NCBI GenBank assembly: GCA_963830495.1
Contig: CAWHMS010000004.1
Location: 186,001-250,000 of the forward strand
DNA: 64,000 nt
Reading direction: 5' to 3'
Source of the DNA: CAWHMS01 sp963830495
GTDB lineage: Bacteria; Actinomycetota; Actinomycetes; Propionibacteriales; Nocardioidaceae
The notes under the pieces were generated by a model that saw only the letters and a list, made by a program, of their open reading frames with translations, was not told the DNA's origin and searched no databases. The position numbers were made by a program, and so were the translations under genes. Below are positions 32,501-40,138 of this stretch, one piece after another (position 1 is the stretch's first letter; each line of letters begins with the position of its first letter).

Positions 32501-33339
32501 GGGAGCTCGACGATGTGCCTCGGGAGTTTGGGCGCACCCGCGCCGGCCACGAGGTGCGGGGCTTCCCTGCCCTGGTCGACGAGGGGGCCAGCGTCGCGCT
32601 TCGGGTCGTCTCCACCGAGCTCGAGCAGTCCGTGCTGCACCGCCGAGGTGTACGCCGGCTGCTCGTGCTGGAGCTGGCATCGCCCGGCCCGGCGCTGCTG
32701 GCCGAGCTCGACAACGCGGCGAAGCTCACGCTCGGGCTGGCGCCATATCCCGGCGTGTCGGCACTGCTCGACGACTGCATCGCCGCGGGCGTGGACGCGA
32801 TCATCGAGGAGGCCGGAGGACCGGCATGGAGCCTAGCGGAGTTCGAGCGGCTCCAGACCGCCGTGGCAGCGCGTGCTCACGACCGAAGCCGGGACGTGCT
32901 GGGGCTCACGCTGGCGGCGCTGACCGCTTCTGCTGCCGTCGACCGGCGGCTCTCCGGACGAGCCGAGCTGTCGATGCTTCCTGCGCTCGCGGACATGAAG
33001 GCCCAAGCGGGCCGACTGGTCCACGAGGGTTTCGTCGCCGGGTCGGGGATCGATGCGCTGGGCCACCACCCGCGCTACTTCGCGGCCATGGAGCTGAGGC
33101 TGGACAAGCTCCGCGGCGATCCTGGTCGCGACGCCGCACTGATGGCCTCGATGGCCGGCGTGCAGGCGTCGTACCTCGACCATGTGGCGACACTGCCGCC
33201 GGGGATGCCCGCGCCGCCTGCGCTCGAGCGGGTGCGCTGGATGCTCGAGGAGCTGCGCGTCAGTCTGTGGGGACAGCAGCTGGGTACGGCGGAGCCGATC
33301 TCTGTCGCGCGCGTCCAGCGCGCGCTAGCGGGACTGTAA
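29545..33339 (+). CDS. hrpA: ATP-dependent RNA helicase HrpA
   Basis: A 1264-residue DEAH helicase, close to the usual ~1300. Motifs: I GETGSGKTT (about 59-67), II DEAH (about 157-160), III SAT, VI QRKGRCGR (about 352-359), then the HA2 and OB-fold regions and the long C-terminal DUF3418 domain typical of HrpA. It unwinds RNA or resolves stalled ribosome complexes in the cytosol. The chosen ATG at 29545 follows TATCCT by 10 nt; the frame extends 39 codons upstream without a better start. It follows the antiporter in the same direction with a 73-nt gap. Confidence 0.93.
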   Translation: MSKAVPRSTAASTYPPTTTGAAAAGSAYAITYPAELPVSQRRDDIAAAIRAHQVVIIAGETGSGKTTQLPKICLELGRGTDGRVIGHTQPRRIAARSVAERIADELGTSLGDVVGYTIRFTDRSSAGTKVKVMTDGILLAEIQRDRKLRQYDTIIIDEAHERSLNIDFLLGYLKQLLPKRPDLKLIITSATIDPERFSRHFGDAPVIEVSGRTYPVEVRYRELDDDQTQGIVDAVGELVREGPGDILVFLSGEREIRDAADALRKVRPQRVLDEFGVLPLYARLSSAEQHRVFAPHRRRRVVLATNVAETSLTVPGIHYVVDTGLARISRYSARTKVQRLPIEPISRASADQRKGRCGRVADGICIRLYTEADFEGRSEFTEPEILRTNLAAVILQMTALGLGDITRFPFLEPPDTRSVSAGLQLLEEIGAIGDGRTRRPRLTQVGRSLARVPLDPRLGRMMLAADELGCLRDVIVIVAALSIQDPRERPIDAEQLADAKHRRFADPDSDFASYLNLWRYLKEQQRELSSSAFRRLCRSDYLNYLRVREWQDLDAQLRQVAKQIGLRAVGSKCRRHEEDGKQVEISSAVHRALLTGLLSHVGLKDVERRDYLGARGTRFAIFPGSALFKKQPEFVMAAELVETGRLWARVNAKVDPAWVEDAGADLLKRSYSEPHWSQRRAAVMAYEKVTLYGVPLAADRRIDFARIEPETARQLFIRHALVQGEWRTRHRFARDNQALLAEAEELEHRSRRRDIVVDDETLFDFYDARVPAQVVSGAHFDTWWKGATQAERASLALTWDSLVDAGRAELARGEFPDVWRLGDDELPLSYAFEPGAVEDGVTVDIPVATLTRLDPAEFSWPVPGLREELVTALIRSLPKRLRVNFVPAPDHARAFLASVSPGAEPLLDALERQLRRTTGITVPRDAWDLAKLAPHLRPTFRVVDEAGSVLGEGKELGVLQQQLRGQTGDAISDAAGSLERTGMTRWELDDVPREFGRTRAGHEVRGFPALVDEGASVALRVVSTELEQSVLHRRGVRRLLVLELASPGPALLAELDNAAKLTLGLAPYPGVSALLDDCIAAGVDAIIEEAGGPAWSLAEFERLQTAVAARAHDRSRDVLGLTLAALTASAAVDRRLSGRAELSMLPALADMKAQAGRLVHEGFVAGSGIDALGHHPRYFAAMELRLDKLRGDPGRDAALMASMAGVQASYLDHVATLPPGMPAPPALERVRWMLEELRVSLWGQQLGTAEPISVARVQRALAGL

Positions 33340-33425
33340 CCATCGCGAGGCCCGCGGCTAAACCCTGACATCCTGGGTACAACCTGGCGGAAGACCGGCG
33401 GGGGCTAGCGAGCAGCGGAGGGCAC

Positions 33426-34244
33426 ATGACGCAGGTGGAGAGCACCACCAAGCAGGTCAGCGAGAGTTCTTGGTTCGAGTACGCCGTGCGCATCGGGCTG
33501 GCCGCGTTCGGCGTGGTCCACCTGCTGATCGGCTGGCTCGCCCTGCAGCTTGCGTTCGGCGACTACGAAGGTGCCCCGGACCAGCAAGGTGCGCTGCAGA
33601 TCCTGGCCGAGCAACCCGGCGGTGAGCTGATGCTGTGGGTCACCGGTGTCGGGTTGGTGTTTCTGGCGCTGTGGCAGGTGACCGAGGCACTGTGGGGCCA
33701 CACCCGCGAGGACGGCGCCAAGCGGGTGCTCAAGCGGGTCGGCTCCGCCGGCAAGGTCGTGATCTACGGGGTGCTCGGCTTTGCCGCGTTCCAGACGGCC
33801 ACCCAGGCCCGCAGCGGCGGCGGATCGTCCGAGGACCAGTTCACCAAGCAGATCCTCGACCTCCCCGCGGGCCAGCTGATCGTCGCCGCGATCGGAGTCG
33901 GCATCGTCGTGGTCGCCGCCATCCTGGTCAAGAAAGGCGTCACGGCGTCCTTCGAGAAGGACCTCCAGGCAGGCACGTTCAGCGGCACCCACGGCAGCGC
34001 GATCAAGCGCATGGGCCAGGTCGGCTACATCGCCAAGGGGGTCGCGGTGGCGATCATCGGTGGCCTCTTCGTGTGGGCCGCGGCGACGTACGACGCGGAC
34101 AAGGCAGGCGGTCTCGACACCGCACTGCGCACGGTGCTCGAGGCGACCGGAGGACCGGTGTTGCTCGCCGTCGTCGCCGTCGGCATCGTCAGCTTCGGTG
34201 TCTACTGCTTCGCCTGGGCTCGCTACGCGGACACCACGACCTGA
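33426..34244 (+). CDS. DUF1206 membrane protein
   Basis: A 272-residue integral membrane protein with six predicted helices arranged as three DUF1206 repeats, each starting near a conserved aromatic/basic segment (YAVRIGLAAFGVVHLLIG; GSAGKVVIYGVLGFAAF; GQVGYIAKGVAVAIIGG). Function unknown; the family is widespread in actinobacteria. GTG-rich neighbours aside, the ATG at 33426 follows GGAGGG. The stop codon TGA is the start of a 22-bp repeat array. Confidence 0.85.
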   Translation: MTQVESTTKQVSESSWFEYAVRIGLAAFGVVHLLIGWLALQLAFGDYEGAPDQQGALQILAEQPGGELMLWVTGVGLVFLALWQVTEALWGHTREDGAKRVLKRVGSAGKVVIYGVLGFAAFQTATQARSGGGSSEDQFTKQILDLPAGQLIVAAIGVGIVVVAAILVKKGVTASFEKDLQAGTFSGTHGSAIKRMGQVGYIAKGVAVAIIGGLFVWAAATYDADKAGGLDTALRTVLEATGGPVLLAVVAVGIVSFGVYCFAWARYADTTT

Positions 34245-34287
34245 CCGGTCGGGTCTTCCCGTTTGACCGGTCAGGTTCTTCCCCTTG
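34242..34287 (+). repeat. 22-bp 3'-end repeat array (2 units)
   Basis: Units start at 34242 and 34264, both opening TGACCGGTC; the first contains the hairpin CGGG-TCTT-CCCG. The first TGA is the DUF1206 stop. Relative to the 12683 array the unit is read in the opposite direction beyond the palindromic GACCGGTC. Confidence 0.75.
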
Positions 34288-34640
34288 GGCCAGCGAGTTG
34301 GCGGCACAACTCATCGACTGCCGGGGGCGCGACCTCGAGTGGCGGGAAAGCGCTGCCCGCAGCAGGTCAGATCAGCATTCTCCCGCCGCTCGACCTCACC
34401 GGTGTCGACCGGTCCGCGCATCGCGGCCTCCGGTCACCATGCCTGGCCGTTGAGCCGAGCCGACCTCTGACCATCAGACCTGATGTTGGGGCGCCATTGT
34501 GATCACTGCCCGTCGGCGGATACTCTGCGCCGATACGTCACGCTTCGGCCCCGGCCGGGAGCAGGAGTGACCGCACCGACCGCACTACCGCACCACCACC
34601 GCACTAGTCGACCACTCTCAGAGTCGAGCAAGGGGATCGC
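34288..34640. other. 353-nt gene-free region before the nucleotidase
   Basis: No ORF with supporting features. ACCGCAC occurs four times at 34570, 34579, 34587 and 34598, directly upstream of the nucleotidase ribosome-binding site (AAGGGGAT). The rest shows no recognised structure. Confidence 0.5.
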
Positions 34641-36493
34641 ATGTCATCGCATCACCACCGGGGGCAGGCGCGTCGCGCGAGCCTGGCCGCCATCACCGTC
34701 GGAGCTGTCGTTCTCGCGGGCGCGGGCGCCGTGGCCGGCCCTGCCTCCGGCGGGACACCCGCCGATCCGGCCGGCTCCGCTTCCGTAACAGTGGCGGCGG
34801 CCAAGCCAGACAAGCCGCAGTTCACCGACCTCCAGCTGCTGTCGTTCAACGACTACCACGGCCACCTGGAGGCCAACGATCCGCCGCTCAGCCGGACCCA
34901 GGACCCGAGCCAGACACCCGTGGGTGGCGTGGAGTACCTCGCGTCGCACATCTCCAACCTGGAGGCGGCGCATTCCGGGCCCTCCTTGAGCGTGGCAGCA
35001 GGTGACCTCATCGGTGGCTCGACGTTCCTCTCCGGCATCTTCCAGGACCAACCGTCGATCGAGTCACTGAACGAGCTCGACCTCGATGTGTCGAGCGTCG
35101 GCAACCACGAGTTCGACGAAGGCACCGACGAGCTGTTGCGGATGGTCAACGGTGGCTGTCACCCGACCATCGGCTGCTTCAAGGACCAGCAGGGCAACGA
35201 CATCCCCTACGAAGGCGCGGACTTCGACTACCTCGCCGCCAACGTGGTCGAGAAGGACAGCGGGGATCCCTTCCTGCCGGCCTATGAAGTCAAGGCCGTC
35301 GACGGGGTCAAGGTCGGATTCATCGGTATGACGCTGGAGGGCACCCGCTCGCTGGTCAGCCCCACTGGTGTCGACTCTGTGGACTTCCTCGACGAGGTCA
35401 CGACCGGCCAACACTTATGCCGCCCAGCTCAAGGCGCAGGGTGTCAAGGCGATCGTCGTGCTGCTGCACGAGGGCGGCAACCAAAGCGGCACCTATGACC
35501 AGTGTGTCGGCATATCCGACCCGATCGCGACGATTGCCGGCGACCTCGACGCCGAGATCGACCTGGTCGTCACGGGGCATACTCACCAGCCCTACGTCTG
35601 CGCCATCCCCGACCCAGAGGGACAGTCGCGGATGGTGACGAGTGCCGCGTCCTTCGGCCAGGTGCTGACCGAGACGCACCTAGTCATCAACAAGCGCAGC
35701 GGCCAGGTCGTGCGGGAGAAGGTCACCTCGACCAACCACCTCGTGACGCGTGACGTGCCGAAGGACGCCGACGAGACTTCGATCATCGAGTTCTGGAAGG
35801 CTCTCTCCGAACCGATCGCCGCACGCGTCGTCGGCACCCTGGCGCCGAACACCGACATCACGGGACACTCGAACACCTGTCGCTGCGAGGAAACCCCGAT
35901 GGTCGACCTCGGTGGCGGACGCGATCCTCTGGGGGACCCAGGCGCCCGAGAACGGCGGCGCCGAGATCGCGCTCATGAACACCGGGGGTGTCCGCGCCAG
36001 CCTGCTCTACAACCAGATCACCAACGGCGAGGACCCGGGTGAGATCACCTACGCGGAGACTTACAACGTGGCTCCGTTCAACAACATCCTGGTGACCCTC
36101 GACCTGACGGGTGCGGAGATCGAGGCGGTGCTCAATCAGCAGTACCAGCCGATCTCGGACCGCGGCTCTCGGCCGATGCTGTCGCTCGGCGTTTCCGAGG
36201 GCTTCTCCTACGAGTGGGCATGGGACGGGCCGGCGCCGGCGCCAAACACCCAGCCGACGGTGCCTGGGCATGTGGTGCCAGGGTCGATGGAGTTGAACGG
36301 CGTACCTCTCGAGGCCGACGAGACCTACCGGGTGGCGACGCTCAACTTCCTCGCCGACGGTGGTGACTCGTTCACCGCCTTCTTGGCCGGCTCAGACAAG
36401 CTGGGCGCGGGGGAGGACCTGGCGAACCTGGCCGCGTATTTCGAGGCCCACCCCGGTCTCACGCCGCCACCGGACCGGATCACCGGCCTCTGA
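34641..36493 (+). pseudogene. secreted 5'-nucleotidase/bifunctional metallophosphatase, two frameshifts
   Basis: Signal peptide, then a calcineurin-type phosphatase domain (LLSFNDYHGHLE, GDLIGGSTF, VGNHEFDEG, GHTHQPY) and a 5'-nucleotidase C-terminal domain (LMNTGGVRASL, YNVAPFNN, FLADGGDSF). The protein is spread over three frames. Removing one G near 35406-35407 and one near 35911-35912 restores a continuous ~616-residue product; both are extra G in short G runs. It would act outside the cell to release phosphate from nucleotides. Either a recent pseudogene or two sequencing errors. A strong terminator follows at 36511-36543. Confidence 0.8.
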
Positions 36494-36510
36494 GCCGTTC
36501 CGGCTGACGC

Positions 36511-36543
36511 ACGGGCGCCCCTCCTGACCGGAGGGGCGCCCGT
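36511..36543 (+). terminator. strong terminator hairpin
   Basis: A 14-bp perfect stem beginning ACGGGCGCCCCTCC with loop TGACC, 18 nt after the nucleotidase stop. Confidence 0.85.
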
Positions 36544-36579
36544 CGGTCGTGTCACACTCGACCGGGGCCTCCCGGCGGT

Positions 36580-36601
36580 TGGAACGTCTTCGCACGTTCC
36601 A
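36580..36601 (-). terminator. hairpin after the small minus-strand gene
   Basis: TGGAACGT-cttcgc-ACGTTCCA, 8 perfect base pairs, 44 nt past the stop at 36645. Confidence 0.6.
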
Positions 36602-36644
36602 GCGCCCGAGAACCGCAACTGCGGTCCAAGTGACGAGGTGTCGG

Positions 36645-36894
36645 TCAGCGGCTGTCGCGCTTGGCCTGGCGCTTGGCGCCCATCGAGCGCGACGACGCGT
36701 CCTTCTTCACCTGCCCGGCCGCCGTGCCGCTGCAACCGCTGACTGGCGCCGCGACGATACTCGGTGCGTGCCCGACGGATGCGACCGTGCAGGTCGAGCA
36801 GCTCGTCCTCGTCGAGCTCCGCCAGCGCGGCACGCTCGGTCTCGGCGATGAGCAGTCGCTCGGCGGTCATGGAGTTGAGGATGCGTTGGTTCAT
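36645..36894 (-). pseudogene. small actinobacterial helical protein, frameshifted
   Basis: The N-terminal part from ATG 36894 reads MNQRILNSMTAERLLIAETE... through LDEDELLDLHGRIRRAR, typical of a short conserved actinobacterial protein with a helical, Glu/Arg-rich core. The in-frame continuation becomes unlike any family and overlaps the nucleotidase, while the alternative frame ends naturally (GTAAGQVKKDASSRSMG..., stop at 36645). The two halves differ by one base, somewhere near 36725-36745, so a frameshift or sequencing error is likely. Function of the family unknown. Confidence 0.5.
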
Positions 36895-37123
36895 GGCGCC
36901 GCCTATCACGCCGATCATGCCCGTCAGCGCTGCACTCTGCCACCGGGCCGGCCCGCCTGCCCGGGCTGCCGGGCAGTGGGACGTCGCGGCGGCGAGCGGC
37001 AGCAAACGGTCGGGTTTGCGACCGCAGATCGACCGTGTGCTGCCGCTGGGCACGCCCGAGCTCACGCAGGGCAGCTGGTGTCTACCGACTCCGGTTGCGG
37101 TGGTCGCGCCCGCATCCCGCCGG

Positions 37124-38215
37124 TCAGTGTCGCTCCGGCAGATACGCGATGGCCTGGTGGGAGGTCATGCCGGCGATCTCGAGCATGTCCACCGTGATCG
37201 ACCGGATCTGCGCGAGCACGACCGCGGCACTGAGGGTGAGGGGCGGACTCGCGAAGCTGGTGGCGTCAGCGATGAGGATCAACGCCTGCTGCGCCGCCTC
37301 CGGGGAGCGGTTGGCGGCGAGCTCACGCGCTATCTCGTCGGCGGCGTCGGCGAGGCCGTCGAGCAGATCGAGGTAGTCCGGCGGCATCGTCTCGTCCAGC
37401 CGGGCGCTGACCATGACGCGCCGGGCCAGCACCCTGGTGTTGCGCAGGGCGCGATCCATCGGCGCCACCAGCTCCGCGATCGAGCGGACGTCGGCGGAGT
37501 CCCGCCACCGGAAGGGTGATGTCCGCACTACCTCCAGGCCCTCGCCGGCGGCAGCGCGCAGGTCGGTGAGCAGCGCCTCGGTCTCGCGGGCGCGGTCCAG
37601 GGTGTCGCGCGCCTGTTCGAGGTCGGCTTCGGAGGCGCTGGCGCGCGAGTCGCGCAGTAGCCGCGCCAATTCGGCGGCGATCTTGGCCGCCTCCTCACGG
37701 GGTCGTCGCAGCGGCGCGCCCGGCACGACCGTCGCCGCGAGCAGGGCAACGGCACCACCGATCAGGGCGTCGACGATGCGGTCTGGGCCGCCGGCGACGG
37801 GCAACAGGGTGGTCACGACAATGGCCTGCACCGCGGCCTGGGTGGCCAGCAGGACGCCGGCGTCCAGCAGCGCTGCGGCCGACATCGCCACCGCGACGAC
37901 CACAGCCACCTGCCATTCGCCGCGACCGAACACCGTGACGAAGAGATCGCCCACCCCGATGCCGACGGCCACTCCCACGCTCACCTCGGCCACTCGACGC
38001 AGCCGCTGGCCGTACGACGTACCGAGGCTGATGACGGCAGCGATGGGCGCGAAGAACGGCACCTCGTGGCCGAACACCCGGGTGGCGACGACCCACGCCA
38101 CGGCGGCAGCGATCGAGCACTGGCCGATCATCCAGGCTCGGGCCTGCAGCCGGCCGACTCGAGCCTTGAGCGACAGCCTGCCTCGCTCCCGGGCCCGGTC
38201 GCTCATCGCCGCCAT
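37124..38215 (-). CDS. FUSC/aromatic acid exporter family membrane protein
   Basis: A 363-residue protein with about six N-terminal hydrophobic helices (WMIGQCSIAAAVAWVV onward) matching the FUSC/ArAE membrane domain, ending at the family's R-PREEAAKIA region, then ~200 residues of cytosolic helices (LARLLRDSRASASEADL...). These proteins export aromatic acids or related compounds in other bacteria. ATG at 38215 chosen: TATGAC lies 9 nt upstream and the frame to 38425 is otherwise antisense of the reductase gene. Divergent from the aldo/keto reductase gene. Confidence 0.75.
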   Translation of the reverse strand: MAAMSDRARERGRLSLKARVGRLQARAWMIGQCSIAAAVAWVVATRVFGHEVPFFAPIAAVISLGTSYGQRLRRVAEVSVGVAVGIGVGDLFVTVFGRGEWQVAVVVAVAMSAAALLDAGVLLATQAAVQAIVVTTLLPVAGGPDRIVDALIGGAVALLAATVVPGAPLRRPREEAAKIAAELARLLRDSRASASEADLEQARDTLDRARETEALLTDLRAAAGEGLEVVRTSPFRWRDSADVRSIAELVAPMDRALRNTRVLARRVMVSARLDETMPPDYLDLLDGLADAADEIARELAANRSPEAAQQALILIADATSFASPPLTLSAAVVLAQIRSITVDMLEIAGMTSHQAIAYLPERH

Positions 38216-38266
38216 GTCCACAGCGTCATACTTCCAGCCTGCGGGCCGGGTCACGAGACGGCGTGG

Positions 38267-38272
38267 CAGGCT
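38267..38272 (+). promoter_or_regulatory. predicted -10 of leaderless aldo/keto reductase gene
   Basis: CAGGCT, 7 nt before ATG 38280. Confidence 0.4.
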
Positions 38273-38279
38273 GGTCGAC

Positions 38280-39128
38280 ATGCACACACGAGCACTGGGA
38301 GACCGATACGTCGGCGCCGTCGGGCTTGGCGCGATGCCGATCAGCACGGCCGTCGGATACGACGAGCCGCAGGGAGTCCGCACGGTCCACGCCGCCCTGG
38401 ACGCCGGCGTCACCCTCATCGACACGGCTGACGCCTACGGACCATCGGGGATGGGTGTCAACGAGACGGTCGTGGCGAAGGCGCTGGCGGCGTACGGCGG
38501 AGCAACCGACGACGTGATCGTCGCGACCAAGGGCGGGCACACGCGCGACGGCAGCGACTGGGGGCTGGACGGGCGCCCCGAGTACCTGCGCCGGGCCTGC
38601 GAGAAGTCCCTCGCCAGGTTGGGGGCCGACGCGATAGGGCTCTACCAGCACCACCGGCCCGACCCCGACGTGCCGTACGAGGAGACGATGGGAGGACTCC
38701 GAGACCTGTACGACGCGGGGCTGGTCCGCCGGCTGGGGATCTCCAACGCCGATCCGGACCAGATCCGGGTGGCCCGGCAGATCCTCGGTCCTGCCCTGGT
38801 CTCGGTGCAGAACCAGTTCTCGCCGAGGTTCCGCAGCAGCGAGCCGGAGATCGCCGTGTGCGAGGAGCTCGGGCTGGCCTTTCTCCCGTGGAGCCCGCTC
38901 GGGGGCATGCGGCAGGCGAAGGACCTGGGCGCGACTTACGTCGCCTTCGCCGAGGTCGCGGAGCGGCATGGGGTGAGCCCGTTCCGGGTCTGTCTGGCTT
39001 GGGAGCTGGCTCTCTCCCCGGCCGTGGTGGTGATTCCCGGCGCGAGTCGGCCGGAGTCGATCGTCGACTCGGCCGCTGCAGCCGACCTCGAGCTCAGCGC
39101 CGACGAGGTCTCCGCCCTCTCCCGTTGA
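38280..39128 (+). CDS. aldo/keto reductase
   Basis: A 282-residue TIM-barrel NADPH-dependent oxidoreductase. Catalytic tetrad elements are visible: Asp/Tyr in IDTADAYG, Lys in VATKGGHTRDG and His in YQHHRPDP; the C-terminal NADPH site is VIPGASRPESI. Substrate unknown; the form resembles general stress/aldehyde reductases. The stop TGA at 39126 is the first triplet of a 22-bp repeat array. Confidence 0.87.
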   Translation: MHTRALGDRYVGAVGLGAMPISTAVGYDEPQGVRTVHAALDAGVTLIDTADAYGPSGMGVNETVVAKALAAYGGATDDVIVATKGGHTRDGSDWGLDGRPEYLRRACEKSLARLGADAIGLYQHHRPDPDVPYEETMGGLRDLYDAGLVRRLGISNADPDQIRVARQILGPALVSVQNQFSPRFRSSEPEIAVCEELGLAFLPWSPLGGMRQAKDLGATYVAFAEVAERHGVSPFRVCLAWELALSPAVVVIPGASRPESIVDSAAAADLELSADEVSALSR

Positions 39129-39214
39129 CCGGTCGGGTTGTTCCCGTCGAGCGGTCGGGTTGTTCCCGTCGAGCGGTCGGGTTGTTCCCGTCGAGCGGTC
39201 GGGTTGTTCCCGTG
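39126..39214 (+). repeat. 22-bp 3'-end repeat array (4 units)
   Basis: Starting G39127, four 22-bp units; the first opens GACCGGTC, the others GAGCGGTC, each followed by GGGTTGTTCCCGT. Each unit contains CGGG-TTGTT-CCCG, a 4-bp hairpin. The reductase stop codon lies in the first unit. The units are nearly identical, pointing to recent expansion. Confidence 0.85.
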
Positions 39215-39299
39215 CACCACGTCCAGAAGCACGCTGACGGCCTCGCGGACGAGCTGGCCGGGCCTTGAAAAGAGGCTGTCCACAACTGCGCGGCGTGAC

Positions 39300-39328
39300 T
39301 TGATCGTTATCTCCGAGTCGCGTAGCGT
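39300..39328 (+). promoter_or_regulatory. promoter of the rpf riboswitch transcript
   Basis: -35 TTGATC (39300-39305), 17-nt spacer, -10 TAGCGT (39323-39328), so transcription starts about 39335, before the riboswitch. A CTGTCCACA sequence (39277-39285, 8/9 to a DnaA box) lies just upstream. Confidence 0.6.
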
Positions 39329-39370
39329 CCCTCGGGTCTTCTCGCGCCCCGAGCAGGCGCCGTGTGGCGA

Positions 39371-39562
39371 TACGCCGAGTCCTACCCGTTGCCCGCGGCC
39401 TGGACGACACAACGTGAGGGTAGGAGCGGGGGACCCGTGATCGGCACCGTCGGCCTCACGGCCGGCCGGCGCCTAGGGGTTAAGCCGGCGCCGCGTGACA
39501 TACGCAGGTGACGGCCGGGCGAACCTTTCCGCCCGAACCCGACAGCTCACCTCGTAGGCGTC
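39371..39562 (+). ncRNA. c-di-AMP riboswitch (ydaO/yuaA type)
   Basis: Located directly before an Rpf-type transglycosylase gene, the usual actinobacterial position. Conserved elements: CGCCGAG at the 5' end pairing with TAGGCG at 39555-39560 (P1), GGTAGGAGCGGGGGACCC, GGTTAAG, and CGCCCGAACCCGACAGCT followed by CACCTCGTAGGCG. It senses c-di-AMP and lowers expression of cell-wall hydrolases. The 3' P1 strand ends just before the GGAGAGGTG ribosome-binding site. Confidence 0.85.
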
Positions 39563-39576
39563 GGAGAGGTGCCTTC

Positions 39577-40065
39577 ATGGCCTACGAGCCACGCCACTGT
39601 GCGCCCAAACGCAAGAATGCCCGGCGTGTCGCCGTGGCTGCCATCGCCGCCGTTGCCGTCGCGGCGCCCGTCTCGTCGACGGTCATCTCCGCCGACGCCG
39701 CCACGACCCGCACGTGGGAGCGCCTCGCGCGGTGCGAGTCCGGCGGCAACTGGCACATCAACACCGGCAACGGCTACTACGGCGGACTCCAGTTCTCCTC
39801 CGGGACGTGGCGAGCGTACGGCGGCGACCGCTTCGCCGCTCGCGCCGACCTGGCCAGCAAGGCGGAGCAGATCCTCGTCGGCGAGCGGGTGCTGCGCGGC
39901 CAGGGTTGGGGTGCCTGGCCGTCGTGCTCGAGCGCGCTCGGCCTCGATGCTGCCGACGCCCGGGCCGAGGACATCCAACGCCTCGTCGCGAAGTTCCAGC
40001 ACCCGTGGCGCTACGACGCGGGTGAGCGCCGGGCGCGCGTGCCGGCGCTGCGCGCGATCAACTGA
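39577..40065 (+). CDS. Rpf-type transglycosylase domain protein
   Basis: A 162-residue secreted peptidoglycan hydrolase. An Arg/Lys-rich N-terminus and hydrophobic AVAAIAAVAVAAPVSS form the signal peptide, cleaved near ADA. The Rpf/transglycosylase domain begins TWERLARCESGGNWHINTGN, with catalytic Glu (about residue 54) and the YYGGLQFSSGTWRAYGG motif; two Cys form the usual disulfide. A charged C-terminus follows. It cleaves glycan strands and may promote resuscitation from dormancy. Controlled by the c-di-AMP riboswitch upstream. ATG at 39577 follows GGAGAGGTG. Confidence 0.9.
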   Translation: MAYEPRHCAPKRKNARRVAVAAIAAVAVAAPVSSTVISADAATTRTWERLARCESGGNWHINTGNGYYGGLQFSSGTWRAYGGDRFAARADLASKAEQILVGERVLRGQGWGAWPSCSSALGLDAADARAEDIQRLVAKFQHPWRYDAGERRARVPALRAIN

Positions 40066-40089
40066 GCCTGGAGCGCCCCACCTGATCCA

Positions 40090-40117
40090 GGAGCGGCGCG
40101 CCCTGCCGCGCCGCTCC
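40090..40117. terminator. bidirectional terminator
   Basis: GGAGCGGCGCG-ccctgc-CGCGCCGCTCC, 11 perfect pairs between the convergent stops at 40065 and 40139. Confidence 0.8.
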
Positions 40118-40138
40118 GGCACGTTGCGCGGACCCGCG

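Noticed and set aside
34288..34569. tRNA or other known RNA in the gap
   Set aside because: No cloverleaf or conserved T-loop sequence seen.
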